Source: Gambelia wislizenii (Eukaryota; Chordata; Lepidosauria; Squamata; Crotaphytidae). Taken from it: a stretch of DNA of 64,000 nt. The DNA is taken from NCBI GenBank assembly GCA_030847615.1, contig JAUMIR010000001.1:90197501-90261500 (forward strand), given 5' to 3'. Shown here in pieces: positions 30,590 to 41,560 of the stretch. The notes below the pieces were generated by a model. The model made no database searches and was not told the origin of the DNA. It was given only the letters and a program-made list of their open reading frames with translations. The stretch's first letter is position 1, and each line of letters opens with the position of its first letter. The position numbers were made by a program, and so were the translations under genes.

Positions 30590-30700
30590 TTTCTCCCTGT
30601 TTTCCATTTTAATATATCTAATATTTTATTTTGTTATAAGCTAGCCTGTGTCTACCTTGCAGAGAGAGATGGTATATAAATTACATTTTAATGAACAAAA
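30590..30700 (+). mobile_element. LINE 3' end fragment (L2/CR1-like)
   Basis: AAGCTAGCCTGTGTCTACCTTGCAGAGAGAGATGGTATATAAATTACATTTTAATGAA follows the 'G.TATATAAAT' ending of L2-type elements. It is weak and short. Confidence 0.4.
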
Positions 30701-30836
30701 TAAGCAAATTCCCTTTCTCCCTGATGGCTAGATCAAAGGCCATTGACATGCATCTGCATACACTTTGAGAGAGGATGGTGGGGGAAAATGGAGCTTGAAA
30801 CCTGGTTATTCTTCCTAAAGGCCTGACCATCAGATT

Positions 30837-31160
30837 ACATACTCTCCAACATTTCACAGATGAAAAGCAGGACATGTGTGGCAAAGCAACATCAGAATGT
30901 GGTCAAGACAGCAAAAGTTATTAATGAGGAAGAACACACAGGCTAAGAGAGTCTGCTGATGTTTGCTTTTGCCTGAGTCTACTGGGAAGGATAAAACTCT
31001 CCCCTCCCCTCCTCTCCCCACTGCTGAGTTAATGGAGTGCAAACATGGGAAGTGGGAGGAGAAGGGACAAACTGAGACATTTTAAAAGCAGCTGGAAAAG
31101 TGAGATGGCAGCAGATTGATCAGGACTGTCCCTGGCAATTTGGGGCAGTTGGCTGATATG
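30837..31160 (+). repeat. Dispersed repeat (GTTATTAATGAGGAAGAAC family), copy 1
   Basis: CTCTCCAACATTTC, GGTCAAGACAGCAAAAGTTATTAATGAGGAAGAACACACAGGCTAAGAG, TTTTGCCTGAGTCTACTGGGAAGG and GGGACAAACTGAGACATTTTAAAAGCAGCTGGAAAAGTGAGATG are shared with 36012-36145 (same strand) and 48307-48625 (opposite strand). It is a transposon-derived repeat of unknown class. Confidence 0.75.
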
Positions 31161-31244
31161 CAAGTACTTATTGTCCAACCACAAATAAATATTTTAGAAG
31201 GAATCTCATCTCATGATTAAAGTATGTACTCTGTTAAATCCATA

Positions 31245-31395
31245 GGTGAGATCATGGTTGGCATCCTTTTGGTTAGTTCTAGCTCAAGTATACCCATTCA
31301 AGGAATTGTTGAATAGTAAGTCAACAGACAGGTGAATCCCATTGATTCAATGGGTCTACTTTAAGTAGGACTAGCAACAGAATTCAGGCGAGCTT
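31245..31395 (+). repeat. Dispersed repeat (AATGGGTCTACT family), copy 2
   Basis: Aligns with 10155-10300: CATCCTTTTGGTTAGT, AATTGTTGAA.AGTAAGTCAACAGA, AATGGGTCTACTTTAAGTAGGACTA. Confidence 0.6.
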
Positions 31396-31455
31396 TTTTA
31401 AAATGTAAGGCAGGGTGAACAAAATAGGGTTCTGAATCCACATATAGCCCTCTGT

Positions 31456-32052
31456 GGAGATTATCCGACAAGTGTCTAAAAATGTTATTATGGTACTATA
31501 TTTTACAGTGTTCGTGTTCTGGTACAATGACATGTTTTTGCACGCTGGCGTAATAACAATACAAGATCACCCCAAGAATCCGGTTATACGAGCGCTTACT
31601 TCCATGTTTCTCCATGAATGAGATTTCAGCACATCTCGTGAGAACACACGGGCATGCTAAAAAGCCCCCAAACACCAAAATTAAAAAAGAAAATGTTCAG
31701 AAAAGCACAGATACATGTTTAGAAACTTGCAAGCAAGACGGGGAAGTTCATAAAAAGACCATATGGTATCTAGTTTTCCCATCTGCACCCAGAAGTGTTC
31801 TGGTAGGACTGGCAGCCCATTGATGCTGGAATCACACCAGCAGAATGGGGCACCTTCTCACGCTCGTGAAAATCCGGAATGCAATGCTACGGGAGATCAA
31901 TTTTTGACCTCCCCAACAATAAAAAATAACTCCATTGTAACAGCAGCAGAACACTTGCAGAACGCTGAGGCATGATGTCATCTGATAAGGAAGCCTTTTT
32001 GCAATTTCATGCCCTCGTTATAATGCCATTTTTGATGCATCTGATAATCTCC
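31456..32052. mobile_element. Harbinger-like MITE, copy H4 (597 bp)
   Basis: The left tip GGAGATTATCCGACAAGTG and right tip GATGCATCTGATAATCTCC are inverted repeats. Flanks are TGT and TGA, so the target duplication is eroded or absent. The interior resembles H1 in CATCTCGTGAGAACACACGGGCATG, in CACCCAGAAGTGTTC and near AAAATTAAAAAAG. No coding capacity. Confidence 0.7.
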
Positions 32053-32214
32053 TGAGAATGTTTTGCACCTCTGATCCTTCTAGAGTCCTTGGACTGCCTT
32101 TTTTTCCAGTAAAAAATAGGTGGTGGTGGTAGTGAATTGCTTCTGCTGAAAATTTCCCTTTAGAGAGGTTGTAAGTCTCCCCTACATGGTTTAACTGTGG
32201 CTATCACATATTGG

Positions 32215-32455
32215 ACATAACTTTATACTGAGAAGACATGACTCACTGGAAAAGACAATAATGGTTCATAAAGCTGAAGCACAGTAGGAAAAGTGGAAGA
32301 CCACCCACTACAGATGGACTAATACAATAAATGAAGCCTCAGCCCTCAGTTGCAAGAGTGGAGCAGGGTTGTTAATGACCGAGGCTCTTGGAGATCTCTC
32401 ATTCATAGGGATGCAATAAGTCAAGGCTGATTTGATGGCACATAACAACAACAAA
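32215..32455 (+). mobile_element. Bov-B LINE (RTE) 3' end
   Basis: GAGAAGACATGACTCACTGGAAAAGACAATAATG, GCACAGTAGGAAAAGTGGAAGACCACCCACTACAGATGG and AGCCTCAGCCCTCAGTTGCAAGAGTGGAGCAGGGTTGTTAATGAC give the Bov-B ORF2 C-terminus. The 3' tail AATAAGTCAAGGCTGATTTGATGGCACATAACAACAAC is close to the tails of the Sauria SINEs in this window. Only the 3' end remains. Confidence 0.85.
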
Positions 32456-32459
32456 AGTC

Positions 32460-34430
32460 ATATGTGTAAATCAATAGCTGAACTTGTTTCAACTTTGGCT
32501 TCCTCTGTCATATCTTTCCCCCCTCACCCAAAGTAGATCCAAGACATTTTGCCATGTGAAGAAAAGGGTAAAATGGTAACCTCTCCCCACTCCATGGTAC
32601 ATCTACCCACCCCGTGTATAAAAGTCAACTATATTGGCACTTGAATTTTACTTCAGTACTAGTGATGAGATAGGTTCCTTTTCTCAGGGCAGTAGGTAGT
32701 TTAAGGGAAGCAAGGCTGGCCTGTCCTCTAAAACATTGCCAATTCTTCCCACTCCTCATCCCCTGCCACCTGAAGCAGTTGTCTCACTCTGCTTCATGGC
32801 ATGACCAGCTCTGGGCAGGGTGTCTCTGGGTGGAAGCAGATTAAAAAAGAGAGCTCGCTTAACTTTCCAGGCCAGAACCAACTTTCCCAAAACTGATGTG
32901 TGGGAGAGTGATGGGTGCTCTGTACAGGAAGTGTGTTTTGAGATGGAGAACAGCAAGAGCTAACTGTTAAGCCATCTCTTTCTAGGACTTTCCATCCCAC
33001 ACAGTAAGAAATAGCCTGTCCCCATCCTATAGATTTTTAAAAGGCAGCTTGGGGTAAGAGGGTATTGTTGTCTCAATCTGCACTGAACTGCATAAAGAAA
33101 AAGAAAAAAATAGGAGAAATGCAGGATCATGGATTTCTGCATAATTTCTGTGGTTTATAGCAAAACTGAACACAAGGGAAAGGGAAAATCCTGAAATGCA
33201 TTTAGGGGCCTCAGTGGGGGAGGTTAATGCTCCTCAAAGAAAATGCTCCTCAAAGACTGTGAGGGCTGTAGGTTCAGTAGGTACTGAGTTGCTGAATTGA
33301 GGAAAGATAATAAATATTGACCTTTTTCTTCTGACGTGGGTTTTAGTTTGGTTCCCCCCTCCCCCAGTTCCTTTAAGTCCTTTTCTTTTTTCCTATGGAC
33401 ATGGGGTTATGTGTTACTTGTCTCTCAGCCAGCAACATCCATTCTGCAGGCGTGCATGGAAAGGGAGATTTCCTCAGCAAAGGAAACCTCTTTTATTACT
33501 CAGAAGGCCTCTCTGGGTTCCAATACTTCAGTCCTTCCTGGTTCACACAATTGGCCATTAGCTGTTGTTGACAGCATGTCCCTCACCAAAAAGAAGACAG
33601 CAGCGAGCAGAGGAAGGAAAGGAAGGAAGAGAAACTCTTGCATTAGCTGCAAATTGGCAGGTGACTCATCATCAGCATGGAGGGCTGTAGAACAGTTATT
33701 GTAAGATACACATATATTTATATATAAAATGAGGAAGCCTTCCCCCACTCTGGTGCCCTCCAGATCTATTCAACTCAGCCAGGGATGGGATGGGAAAGGG
33801 CAATAAAAATGCAATGAGAAGGTGGGCCTGTCATAGCCATCTTCATCCTACTTTATAAGAAACAATTTGGTGATGCTGCAAGCTATGAAAAGGATGTATA
33901 AGACTCATCAGAAGCTATACAGGTGATAATTAACGATTAGTCTTCAGAGAAAAAGAAAAGAGCTCTACTAGGTTTGTAAAGGCCTATTCTGTTCCCTTGG
34001 AAATCAGAAGATGTCTTTTCAAAGCTCTGCTAGTAGATTTTCCTTGGTTTTTTTCCAGGCTGTGAGGCTGCTCTCTGTGGAAAATGTAGCACTCTTCTTG
34101 CACCCCATGCACATGCTTAGTAAGTTTAGGAAATTCCTTGCATGCTTAAATCTCCACCCCCTCTTCTCTTCCCAGGCTGTTTTAGCCATTGAGTCATTCA
34201 TCACATGGTCTCCTAATTTAAATGTTTTATGATGCTTTGTCTTGGTTCTCTTCTTCTTGGGATCTGCAGCTTCTCCATGATGCTGCTTTTCTCCTTTTTG
34301 CCCTTTCCTCCATGCATTCCATGCATCTAACTTCCAAAAATCATGAAGAAAAGAGCAAGCTCTTACTCACTTACAACCACCTCTTTATTTGAGGAAATAT
34401 GGATATTACTGCTATAATATCCAGAAACTT
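32460..34430. other. Long stretch without recognised features
   Basis: About 2 kb without coding region or repeat boundary. Open frames at 33336-33704 (plus) and 32756-33000 (minus) show no family motif. Around 34035 and 34165 the phrase CCAGGCTGT appears twice after pyrimidine-rich stretches that look like splice acceptors, but no exon follows with a recognisable protein. Confidence 0.4.
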
Positions 34431-34439
34431 CTGATTTGA

Positions 34440-34770
34440 TTACCCTAACTGGAACTTCCCAAGATTGGGTGAGTTTCCTACCCTGAACCATAATCCTTTT
34501 AGTTAGTTAAGGACTTAGATTTGTTTTGAATATGTAGATTAAGATTGCTATACCTTCAGTAAACTTTTGATATGCATTTTAAGCTAATGTCTTTATTGTC
34601 CTTAATTTGTCTTACTTGACTTAGACTACATACAAATGCAAATTGAGCTGGATCACAGTCTTCCATGCTAACTCTGCTTACTTTGAAAGAAACTTTTCTT
34701 AAGAAGATATTCCTAAAGGGCTTGCTCCCTGGAATCTTTAATAAATTTTAAATTTTATACTCACACACCT
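34440..34770 (+). mobile_element. Relic LTR (3' half), fourth copy of the LTR family
   Basis: GGGTGAGTTTCCTACCCTGAACCATAATCCTTTTAGTTAG, TATGTAGATTAAGATTGCTATACCTTCAGTAAACTTTTGATATGCATTTTAAGCTAA and CCTGGAATCTTTAATAAATTTTA align with 59720-60060. The 5' half and the terminal CA are not recognisable. It is much more diverged than the other three. Confidence 0.65.
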
Positions 34771-34774
34771 CAAC

Positions 34775-36010
34775 ACTCTGCTAGTACTTTGTCACTGAAA
34801 GGCATCATGGAAAATGGCGTTCTGATTAGTTCTTATAGCTATAGCTTCTCCCCAGGTAGCAGCTTTCTCCTGGAAATGAACAGCATTCCTAGGTGGGGAA
34901 AATGTATGGCTATCGATGCAAGTAGATCCCGAATTGTTATGAGTCAGTGTGGCATTGATAGGGTGAAATCTGGGCAAAATTCTGCAAGCAGGAGCTGAAT
35001 TGTTTTGCTGATGTGGATCCAGCCTAAGACGCCCACCACCTCTGCGGTCGTCTTGCTTCAAGTAACCTTTTTGAACCTTATCAAAATATTTCTTTTTAAG
35101 GTTAAATAAGTGTTTGACTGTTCAGATAATTTAATTGTCCCTTACTCTGTTTGGGGAAACTGATTATCTTAGCTACAGAATAAGATGAAACAGTATGCCT
35201 GAAATATCTGTATTTTATTTAGATTCACCTATTCTGTACCTATACAAGTGGATTATCTCTGAAAGTTACAAACCTTTTAAATTACTCTCTCAAAAAGGCA
35301 GAGCGGGATGGAAAGGTATTCATTTTCAGCTAAAATATTTCTGCCTTGGATTAATATTAATACTACCACTACCAACAGAGGTTGGAAAAGTGATGGGGAG
35401 GTACAATTGCCAGATTCTGAATGTTTTCAAGCTCTGGTTATTACTGTTCCTCCTCCCTCCTCCTCCTTGTAGTAGTAGTTTCTTCTTCTTCTTCTTCTTC
35501 TTCTTCTTCTTCTTCTTCTTTTTCTTCTTCTTCTTTACCTGATTGGTTTCCTTCAAATCTGAATTAAGCTTCAAATGGCTTGAATTTTTGTGTCTGTCAA
35601 CCAGTTTGTTCAAATCCTGCTGCTCCTTTAATGGTGGCTGGTGGGCCAAATGTTTTCCTTTCATTACATTAGAAAGTGGCATAGAAATTGATTTCATCCT
35701 CAACATTGTCATCATAGATGAGGTCACTACTGCAATGCGTTATTTTTTCTCTCTCATATGTCAGAAAGATCTACACTTGGGCCTTTTTAGGACCACACAC
35801 CTTTAAAGCACAGTTCCCTGTGACTCAGCAGAGAAACCAGGAGTGGATGACAGCAAAGCCCAAAGTGGTCTTGGTCCTGGAAAAACACTTCCATGCTTTC
35901 TGCAACCACTTTCTCTCTCTTTCTCTTTCTCTCTACCTTCTGCCCGACCCCCACCCCCAGTATCTCATATTCTTTTTCTGACACCCCTCTCATATGCACC
36001 AATATATTAT
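34775..36010. other. Unassigned sequence with a TTC microsatellite
   Basis: No coding sequence or repeat end apart from the microsatellite at 35480-35535. The poly-lysine and poly-phenylalanine frames come from it. Confidence 0.4.
35480..35535. repeat. (TTC)n microsatellite
   Basis: About 18 TTC units with one TTTTTC interruption. Confidence 0.98.
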
Positions 36011-36011
36011 A

Positions 36012-36145
36012 GATGAAAATTGGGAGAACAGTGGCCAAGCAACACCAGAGTATGGTCAAGATGGCAAAAGTTATTAATGAGGAAGAACAGACAAGCTAGG
36101 AGAGGCTGCAGCAGTTTGCTTTTGCCTGAGTCTACTGTGAAGGTC
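36012..36145 (+). repeat. Dispersed repeat (GTTATTAATGAGGAAGAAC family), copy 2, truncated
   Basis: GGCCAAGCAACACCAGAGTATGGTCAAGATGGCAAAAGTTATTAATGAGGAAGAAC..CTTTTGCCTGAGTCTACTGTGAAGG matches copy 1. It stops where the perfect palindrome at 36128-36165 folds back. Confidence 0.75.
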
Positions 36146-36165
36146 AAGACCTTCACAGTAGACTC
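36128..36165. repeat. Perfect 38-bp inverted repeat
   Basis: GAGTCTACTGTGAAGGTC, two bases (AA), then the exact reverse complement GACCTTCACAGTAGACTC. The left arm belongs to the dispersed repeat; copies 1 and 3 of that repeat continue with different sequence, so the right arm is an inverted duplication made in this copy. Confidence 0.95.
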
Positions 36166-36169
36166 TTCG

Positions 36170-36480
36170 TTATTAAAAAATGACGGAAGATACTGGCAGA
36201 GAAATGGAAGCAGCACAGAGTGAGGACGACGTCAGATCGGGAGAAGGAAGGGGGCATGCGAAACGGAGCTCTGCTCCCGGAAGAGCCCCATTTCTCTCCC
36301 GATCTCTCAGGGGAATAATTTCCCCATGTGAAAATCTCCATGGTATTAGAGTCTCATTTTCATTGTAGTGGGGTCTAGAAAAAAGGGTGAGAGGCCTGAA
36401 CACTAATTCACTGGCCGCACATTCTATTCAAGCAAACAAAGGATTCGTAAAGGCACACCTGAACTCTCGGTGCTCTCACC
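36170..36480. repeat. Probable MITE-like segment
   Basis: AGATCGGGAGAAGGAAGGGGG (about 36234) is inverted as CCATTTCTCTCCCGATCTCT (about 36288), with a GGAGCTCTGCTCC hairpin between. Borders unclear. Confidence 0.45.
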
Positions 36481-36489
36481 TATTCCAGG

Positions 36490-38830
36490 GAAGCATTTGT
36501 AAAACACAGAAATGAATAGTATTTCCCAGAATTCCCAACCTCCATTAGCAATGCAAATCTACCACTCATTTCAGGTAGGGCTTTAATAACAAGCCCCTTA
36601 GTGTATTGTTGACAAGACAATGTCACCCATTTCAGCACCTGGGAATCCATTAAAGCAAAAAGGATCACATTTGTGGTAGAGGACAAGGGGAACACATCCT
36701 ATATTAGGCTCAGAAATTAGCAGTAGTTAAATAGAGCTAAGTAATTACATTATGCCAGTATTAGAGCTGCATAAAAGTGATTTATGCATGATTTCTAATT
36801 ACTATTTTCCATCTTTTGAGATTTCTTGTTTTTCAACGTAACGGTTTCATTTCTGTCAGAAACAGTGGTCATAATTGTCTTCGTTTGGCTTCTACTTTAT
36901 TATCTGCCTCACACTCTTACTATTTCCTTCCCTTACCTTGTCGACTCCAGTCTTTGAACCATATATACTACCATAACTAAACACATCTTCCTACTCCTTC
37001 CTACTACATGCACATTTACGGTGCAATGCTGTGCATATCTACACAGATGTAAGTCTCATTGAGGTCAAAGGGGCTTACTCACAGGTTATAAGCTTAGGGT
37101 GCATCTAGACTAATTGAAAAGTCCCATTATAACATTACATTGTCCAATTGCCTTGTATACACAGACAGAATCCTTCCTTCATATCTGATTGTTACCATGT
37201 AGGGAAACAGTGAATTGGGCTGTTCTTAAATTACAGACATTGCTCCTGGCATGTTCAGCAGACTTCACACTAGGGATGGGATGGGGTGAGGAATTAATTC
37301 AATTTGCATTTTAATACAAACCTACCTCATTTGCATTCCTAAACCCACACATGAACTGAAACGCAATTATCCTCCATATTCACACTTCTCTGAGTATTTC
37401 CCTGAATTCAGATGTAGTTCTCTAGTGAATAAAGCCATAGAGAAAGGGCATAGAAAAAATGTGTATATAAATGAAAATAACATGTATTATGGTTTGGGAA
37501 AATGTGTCTGTCTATTAGGCTAAATTGTGTACTAAAATGCATCTATGCTGGCTGAAAGATTTGTGGCATTGTGGGCTCTGTTCAGGGATGGAGCCTGAGT
37601 TCTGCCCTCTCCTTCTCCTCATATGGATTCTCTGTGTGGAGAACAAGTAAAGGAGGCTGCTACCATTTCCCCACACACTTTTAATGACATGACTATGTAT
37701 CGTGTGTTGCCTTGCTCTAAATGATAAACTTAAAGACATTTCACTACTGGCATCAAGAATATTTCACCTGCCCAAACAGCAAGATTGGAGCACACTATGG
37801 GGAGCTTTTATTGCCTTCCATGTAGCTTGGCTTAATTGTTGGAGTCATCTGATGGTATTCAGGTACAGGGCAGGCTCCAGGACGGAGGGTACCAGTGGCA
37901 AAGTGCATTCATGTAAAGGCCCTTTCTATTGGTGGGCTCTTCTGTCACCTGTGACCTCCATTCTGCACTCTGCTTGTCATACTGGCCAGGGCATTCTAGG
38001 AGGAGTAGCCCAAACAGTAATTTTACCAAGCTCCACAAAGAAGGCTAACACATTAGTGATGGCTGTGCACGTATTTTTCACCTGAAAGAAATGTATTTCA
38101 TTGGTTATACTACCTAGATAAGGCAATTTTTATGCTTTATGTAAACCTTTTAATGCTTCATTTATTTCATATGTGTTACCTTTGAAAATCCCGTAAGTAT
38201 CACTAAGGGTAGAGAAGCCTTTTAGTCCCTTTTCACATGTGGCACTGAATTATCTCCCTCATCCAGTTTATAAAAGGCTCTCCAATCTGTGAGGGCAGGT
38301 GATTCAAAACAAAAGGCCTTGATTGAAGTGTCTACAATGCAGAGCTACTAATGGTATTCTGGAGTATTCAGCATCATGTATAGGTTTACAAATTATGACA
38401 AAGATATGACTCATAGTCTTGTCAAAGCCAAGTCTCACTTTTAAAAAATGAAATGAATTCCTCTCACAAATATTTTACAATTTCAGAATACTTTTAACTA
38501 TTCGGATCATTTATCTGTGTTGCATTTTCCAGATGACATCTTTTATTACTTCTATGCCAAAGCTTCCTTTATCAAAGATATCTTAGTATATACCTGTCTA
38601 TCTTCCTTTCCTTTCCGTTCTTTCTTGTTGCCTGTCAAATTATCTGTGCTACAATGGAGATGTGGCATCAGTAATCCCATTTTTTTTCCTCCCCTGGGGG
38701 TGTTACACTAGTCTTTTTCTTAGAATTTGACTGCGAGAAGAAAATGATGAAATATTGAATATAAATGTTACATAATTAGCACATTTAATAACAGAATATA
38801 GATTAAACCAAATGTTATATCCTGCTGGAT
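36490..38830. other. Mostly non-repetitive AT-rich sequence, candidate conserved noncoding region
   Basis: About 2.3 kb without LINE, SINE or clear MITE ends apart from small traces (a TCTACACAGATGTAAGTC..TTACTCACAGG repeat at 37030-37090 and a TAGCCCAAACAGTAATTTTACCAAG piece near 38010). Sub-blocks 36720-36900 (TTATGCATGATTTCTAATTAC) and 38210-38650 (GGTGATTCAAAACAAAAGGCC, ATTCGGATCATTTATCTG) are rich in TAAT and CTTTGAT-like motifs. No coding sequence. Confidence 0.35.
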
Positions 38831-38839
38831 TGTTTCCTA

Positions 38840-39770
38840 GTTCATCTTTGATCTGTTGGTTTATGAATGTGCTCTATGTGGGGCTGCCCTTGAAGAAGAC
38901 TCAGTGCAAAATGTAGCAGCCCAACTTCTGTCTGGAATAGCATATAGAAAGCATGCAATGCCAGTCATAAAATAATTGCACTGGCTGCCAATACATTTCT
39001 GGTCTGAATCCAAGGTGTTTGTGATTACATGTAAAGCCCTAAATGGCTTGGGATCTCAATAAGTGAAGGAGTACCTCTCCCCATATGTGCCTGCCTGAGG
39101 ATTAAGGTCTGCTTGGGGGGCTTTCCTCCAGGTCCCATCAGTGAGATCAATACACTGTGTTGGGGCATGAGGGAGGGCCTTCTGAACTGTTGCTCTCCAA
39201 CAGTGGAATGCCCTCCCCCTGGAGGCCCAACTGGCACCAACACTCACGTCAGTTAGGCACCAAGTTAAAACTTGGCTGTTCATCAAAGCTTTTGGGCCTC
39301 ATCAATTCATCCCAAATACAATTATTTTTATTTATTTATTTATTTATTTATTTATACCCCACTCTTCAGCCACAAGGCTATCAGAGCGGCTTACAAATTG
39401 TTTTAAGCAATAGCAATTTACACATCTACACTGCATTAAGCAGTTTCCAATGTGTGTTAGCTAATTGCCCCCACAAGCTGGGTACTCATTTTACCGACCT
39501 ATGAAAGGATGGAAGGCTGAGTGAACCTTGGAGCCTGCTGGAATCGAACTTGCAATGTGGTGACTTGCAGTACTGGCATTTAACCACTGCGCCAACTTTT
39601 AAATCTGTCTTTAACTTATAATTGTTGTTTAATATGTTTTTAGCTTATTTATTTCATTGAACTGTTTAATTATTTTAATGCTATTTGTAAGCTGCTCTGA
39701 GATCTTTGGTATAGGGCGGGATATAAATATTTTAATAGCAACAACAATAATAATGATTGTGTCTAATCAA
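38840..39770 (+). mobile_element. L2-like LINE 3' part, split by a tRNA SINE
   Basis: CTGTTGGTTTATGAATGTGCTCTATGTGGGGCTGCC (the 'FCNALY.GLP' region), TTGCACTGGCTGCCAATACATTTC ('LHWLPI'), GTGTTTGTGATTACATGTAAAGCCCTAAATGGCTTGGG ('VLVITCKALNGLG') and CCAACAGTGGAATGCCCTCC follow L2 order. It is interrupted at about 39318-39597 and resumes with the 3' end GTAAGCTGCTCTGAGATCTTTGG.ATAGGGCGGGATATAAAT and an AATAATAAT tail. In-frame stops are frequent. Confidence 0.8.
39318..39597 (-). mobile_element. tRNA-derived SINE with L2-like tail, inside an L2-like LINE
   Basis: On the minus strand it starts TGGCGCAGTGGTTAAATGCC (A-box), then GCAAGTTCGATTCCAGC (B-box), a body with GGTCGGTAAAATGAGTACCCAGC, and ends AAGCCGCTCTGATAGCC..GGGGTATAAATAAATAAATAA. 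The tail follows the same 'CCGCTCTGA..GGGGTATAAATAAA' ending as L2-like LINEs, including the host copy here. It is well preserved, and its (ATTT)n on the plus strand is the tail repeat. Confidence 0.8.
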
Positions 39771-39774
39771 GCAT

Positions 39775-40470
39775 CTTGCATATCCTATTCAGGAGTAATT
39801 ATTTTAAGACTGAATGAACTCAATCATACACAGAGATGTAAAATTTCTGGAAGTTTAGAAGCCAAGGGGGGGGCAGGGAGGCAGGTTTTTTTGGGGGAAA
39901 AAGAAACCCAAAATGTTCATTAAAAAAATAATGAAATGCAATATTAGCACCGTTTACATATAGAAATTCACTTTGTTGCATTAGAAACAGGAAATGTGTT
40001 ATGTATAACTTGGTTTGAAATAAAATTATCATGCTTAGTGTATTAGCATGTGTTCTGAAAATTTACCCTCCCACACCTTGTAAAGGATCCCTTCCTGTTT
40101 CTGCTGAGTAGGAGATAGGACCCCTTGATATCACCTATAGCTGCCACCACCCACTGATTTTAAATCCCTGTGGCCAGTAACACAGTAGGAAGTTACTGGG
40201 GAAATTTAACTTTCACTTTTCTGCTCCTGAATCTGCACACACAGATGCACACACACTGAGTAGATACATCAATAGAGTGTGGAAAAGAGGAAGTCTTTAC
40301 AGGAAGCTTTATTCTTAGCAGCAATCTACATCAGCAACAAGGTATGTCTCACATGAAGGTACCTCCCTTCAGGTATTCTTAGTAGTTACAGTTACAAACA
40401 ACAGCCTAGGTCATATTTAACTGAGGTTTAAAAAGAAACACGATTCCCTAATGCATTTAACTAATATTTC
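39775..40470. other. Unassigned non-coding sequence
   Basis: No coding region or repeat boundary recognised. Confidence 0.35.
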
Positions 40471-40479
40471 CTAGTCTAA

Positions 40480-41382
40480 TTAGGGGCATCCTTATCAAAT
40501 TTGCAGATGACACCAAATTAGGAGGAGTAGCTAATACCCTAGAGGACAGGATCAAAATTCAAAATGACCTGGATAGACTGGAGAGCTGGGCCAAAGCTAA
40601 CAAAATGAAATTCAATATGGAGAAATGTAAGGCACTGCACTTAGGGCAGAAAAATGAAATGCATAGATACAGGATGAGGGAGACCTGGCTGAACCAGGCT
40701 ACATGTGAAAGGGATCTAGGAGTTCTAGTACACCACAAGTTGAACATAAGTCAACAGTGTGATGCAGCAGCTAAAAAGGCAAATGCGATTTTGGGTTGCA
40801 TCAATAGAAGTATAGTGTCTAGATCAAGGGAAGTAATAGTGCCACTCTATTCTGCCTTGGTCAGGCCTCACCTAGAATATTGTGTCCAGTTCTGGGCACC
40901 ACAGTTCAAAAAGGATATTGACAAATTGGAGTGTATCCAGAGGAGGGTGACTAAAATGGTGAAAGGTCTGGAAACCATGCCTTATGAGGAAAGACTTAGG
41001 GAGCTGGGTATGTTTACCCTGGGAAAAAAGAAGGTTAAGGGGTGATATGATAGCCCTGTTTAAGTATCTGAAGGGGTGTCACATTGAGGATGGAGCAAGC
41101 TTGTTTTCTGCTGCTCCAGAGACTAGAACACGGAGCAATGGATGCAAGCTCCAGGAAGAAAGATTCCACCTCAACATTAGGAGGAACTTTTTGACAGTAA
41201 GAGCTGTTTGGCAGTGGAATACATTCCCTTGAGCGTGGTGGGGTCTCCTTCCTTGGAGGTCTTTAAACAGAGGCTGGATGGCCATCTGTCAGGGATGCTT
41301 TGATTGTGATTTCCTGAATGGCAGGGGGTTGGAATGGATGGCCCTTGTGGTCTCTTCCAACTCTTCAATTCTATGATTCTAC
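40480..41382 (+). mobile_element. CR1 LINE, 5'-truncated
   Basis: It begins within the RT just before the FADDTK block (GGCATCCTTATCAAATTTGCAGATGAC) and runs to the CR1 3' end (GGCAGGGGGTTGGAATGG..CTCTTCCAACTC..CTATGATTCT, ending about 41382). Close to 20711-21742 in sequence, plus orientation. One frameshift lies near 41030. Confidence 0.9.
40605..41045 (+). CDS. CR1 ORF2 C-terminal fragment, 146 codons
   Basis: Starts right after the RT catalytic block (MKFNMEKCKALHLGQK), then LGVLVHHKLNISQQCDA, SALVRPHLEYCVQFWAPQF and MVKGLETMPYEERLRELG. A frameshift ends it and the C-terminus resumes in another frame at 40984-41232 (GDMIALFKYLKGCHIEDGA). A decayed retrotransposon fragment, not a host protein. 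Confidence 0.75.
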   Translation: MKFNMEKCKALHLGQKNEMHRYRMRETWLNQATCERDLGVLVHHKLNISQQCDAAAKKANAILGCINRSIVSRSREVIVPLYSALVRPHLEYCVQFWAPQFKKDIDKLECIQRRVTKMVKGLETMPYEERLRELGMFTLGKKKVKG

Positions 41383-41560
41383 TCATGAGGCAGATGCAGT
41401 GCTGGCCTGGATGTTCATGGGAGCTGGCTGCCTTGACCCAGTCTACTACCAAGCATCCCCTTAGGTGGGACAGGAGCCCCTACCTATTGTTTCTCTTTGT
41501 TCTTCTCCAGCCATGTTCTTCCTTGAGGTTTTTATAACTTTTCCTTAGAAGCATCTCAAA

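Noticed and set aside
34030..34180. Possible exon with splice acceptor (pyrimidine tract plus CCAGGCTGT)
   Set aside because: The phrase occurs twice nearby and also at 24500 in a transposable element; no recognisable protein follows and no donor site fits.
35326..35727. Poly-lysine (minus) and poly-phenylalanine (plus) frames
   Set aside because: They are translation of the (TTC)n microsatellite.
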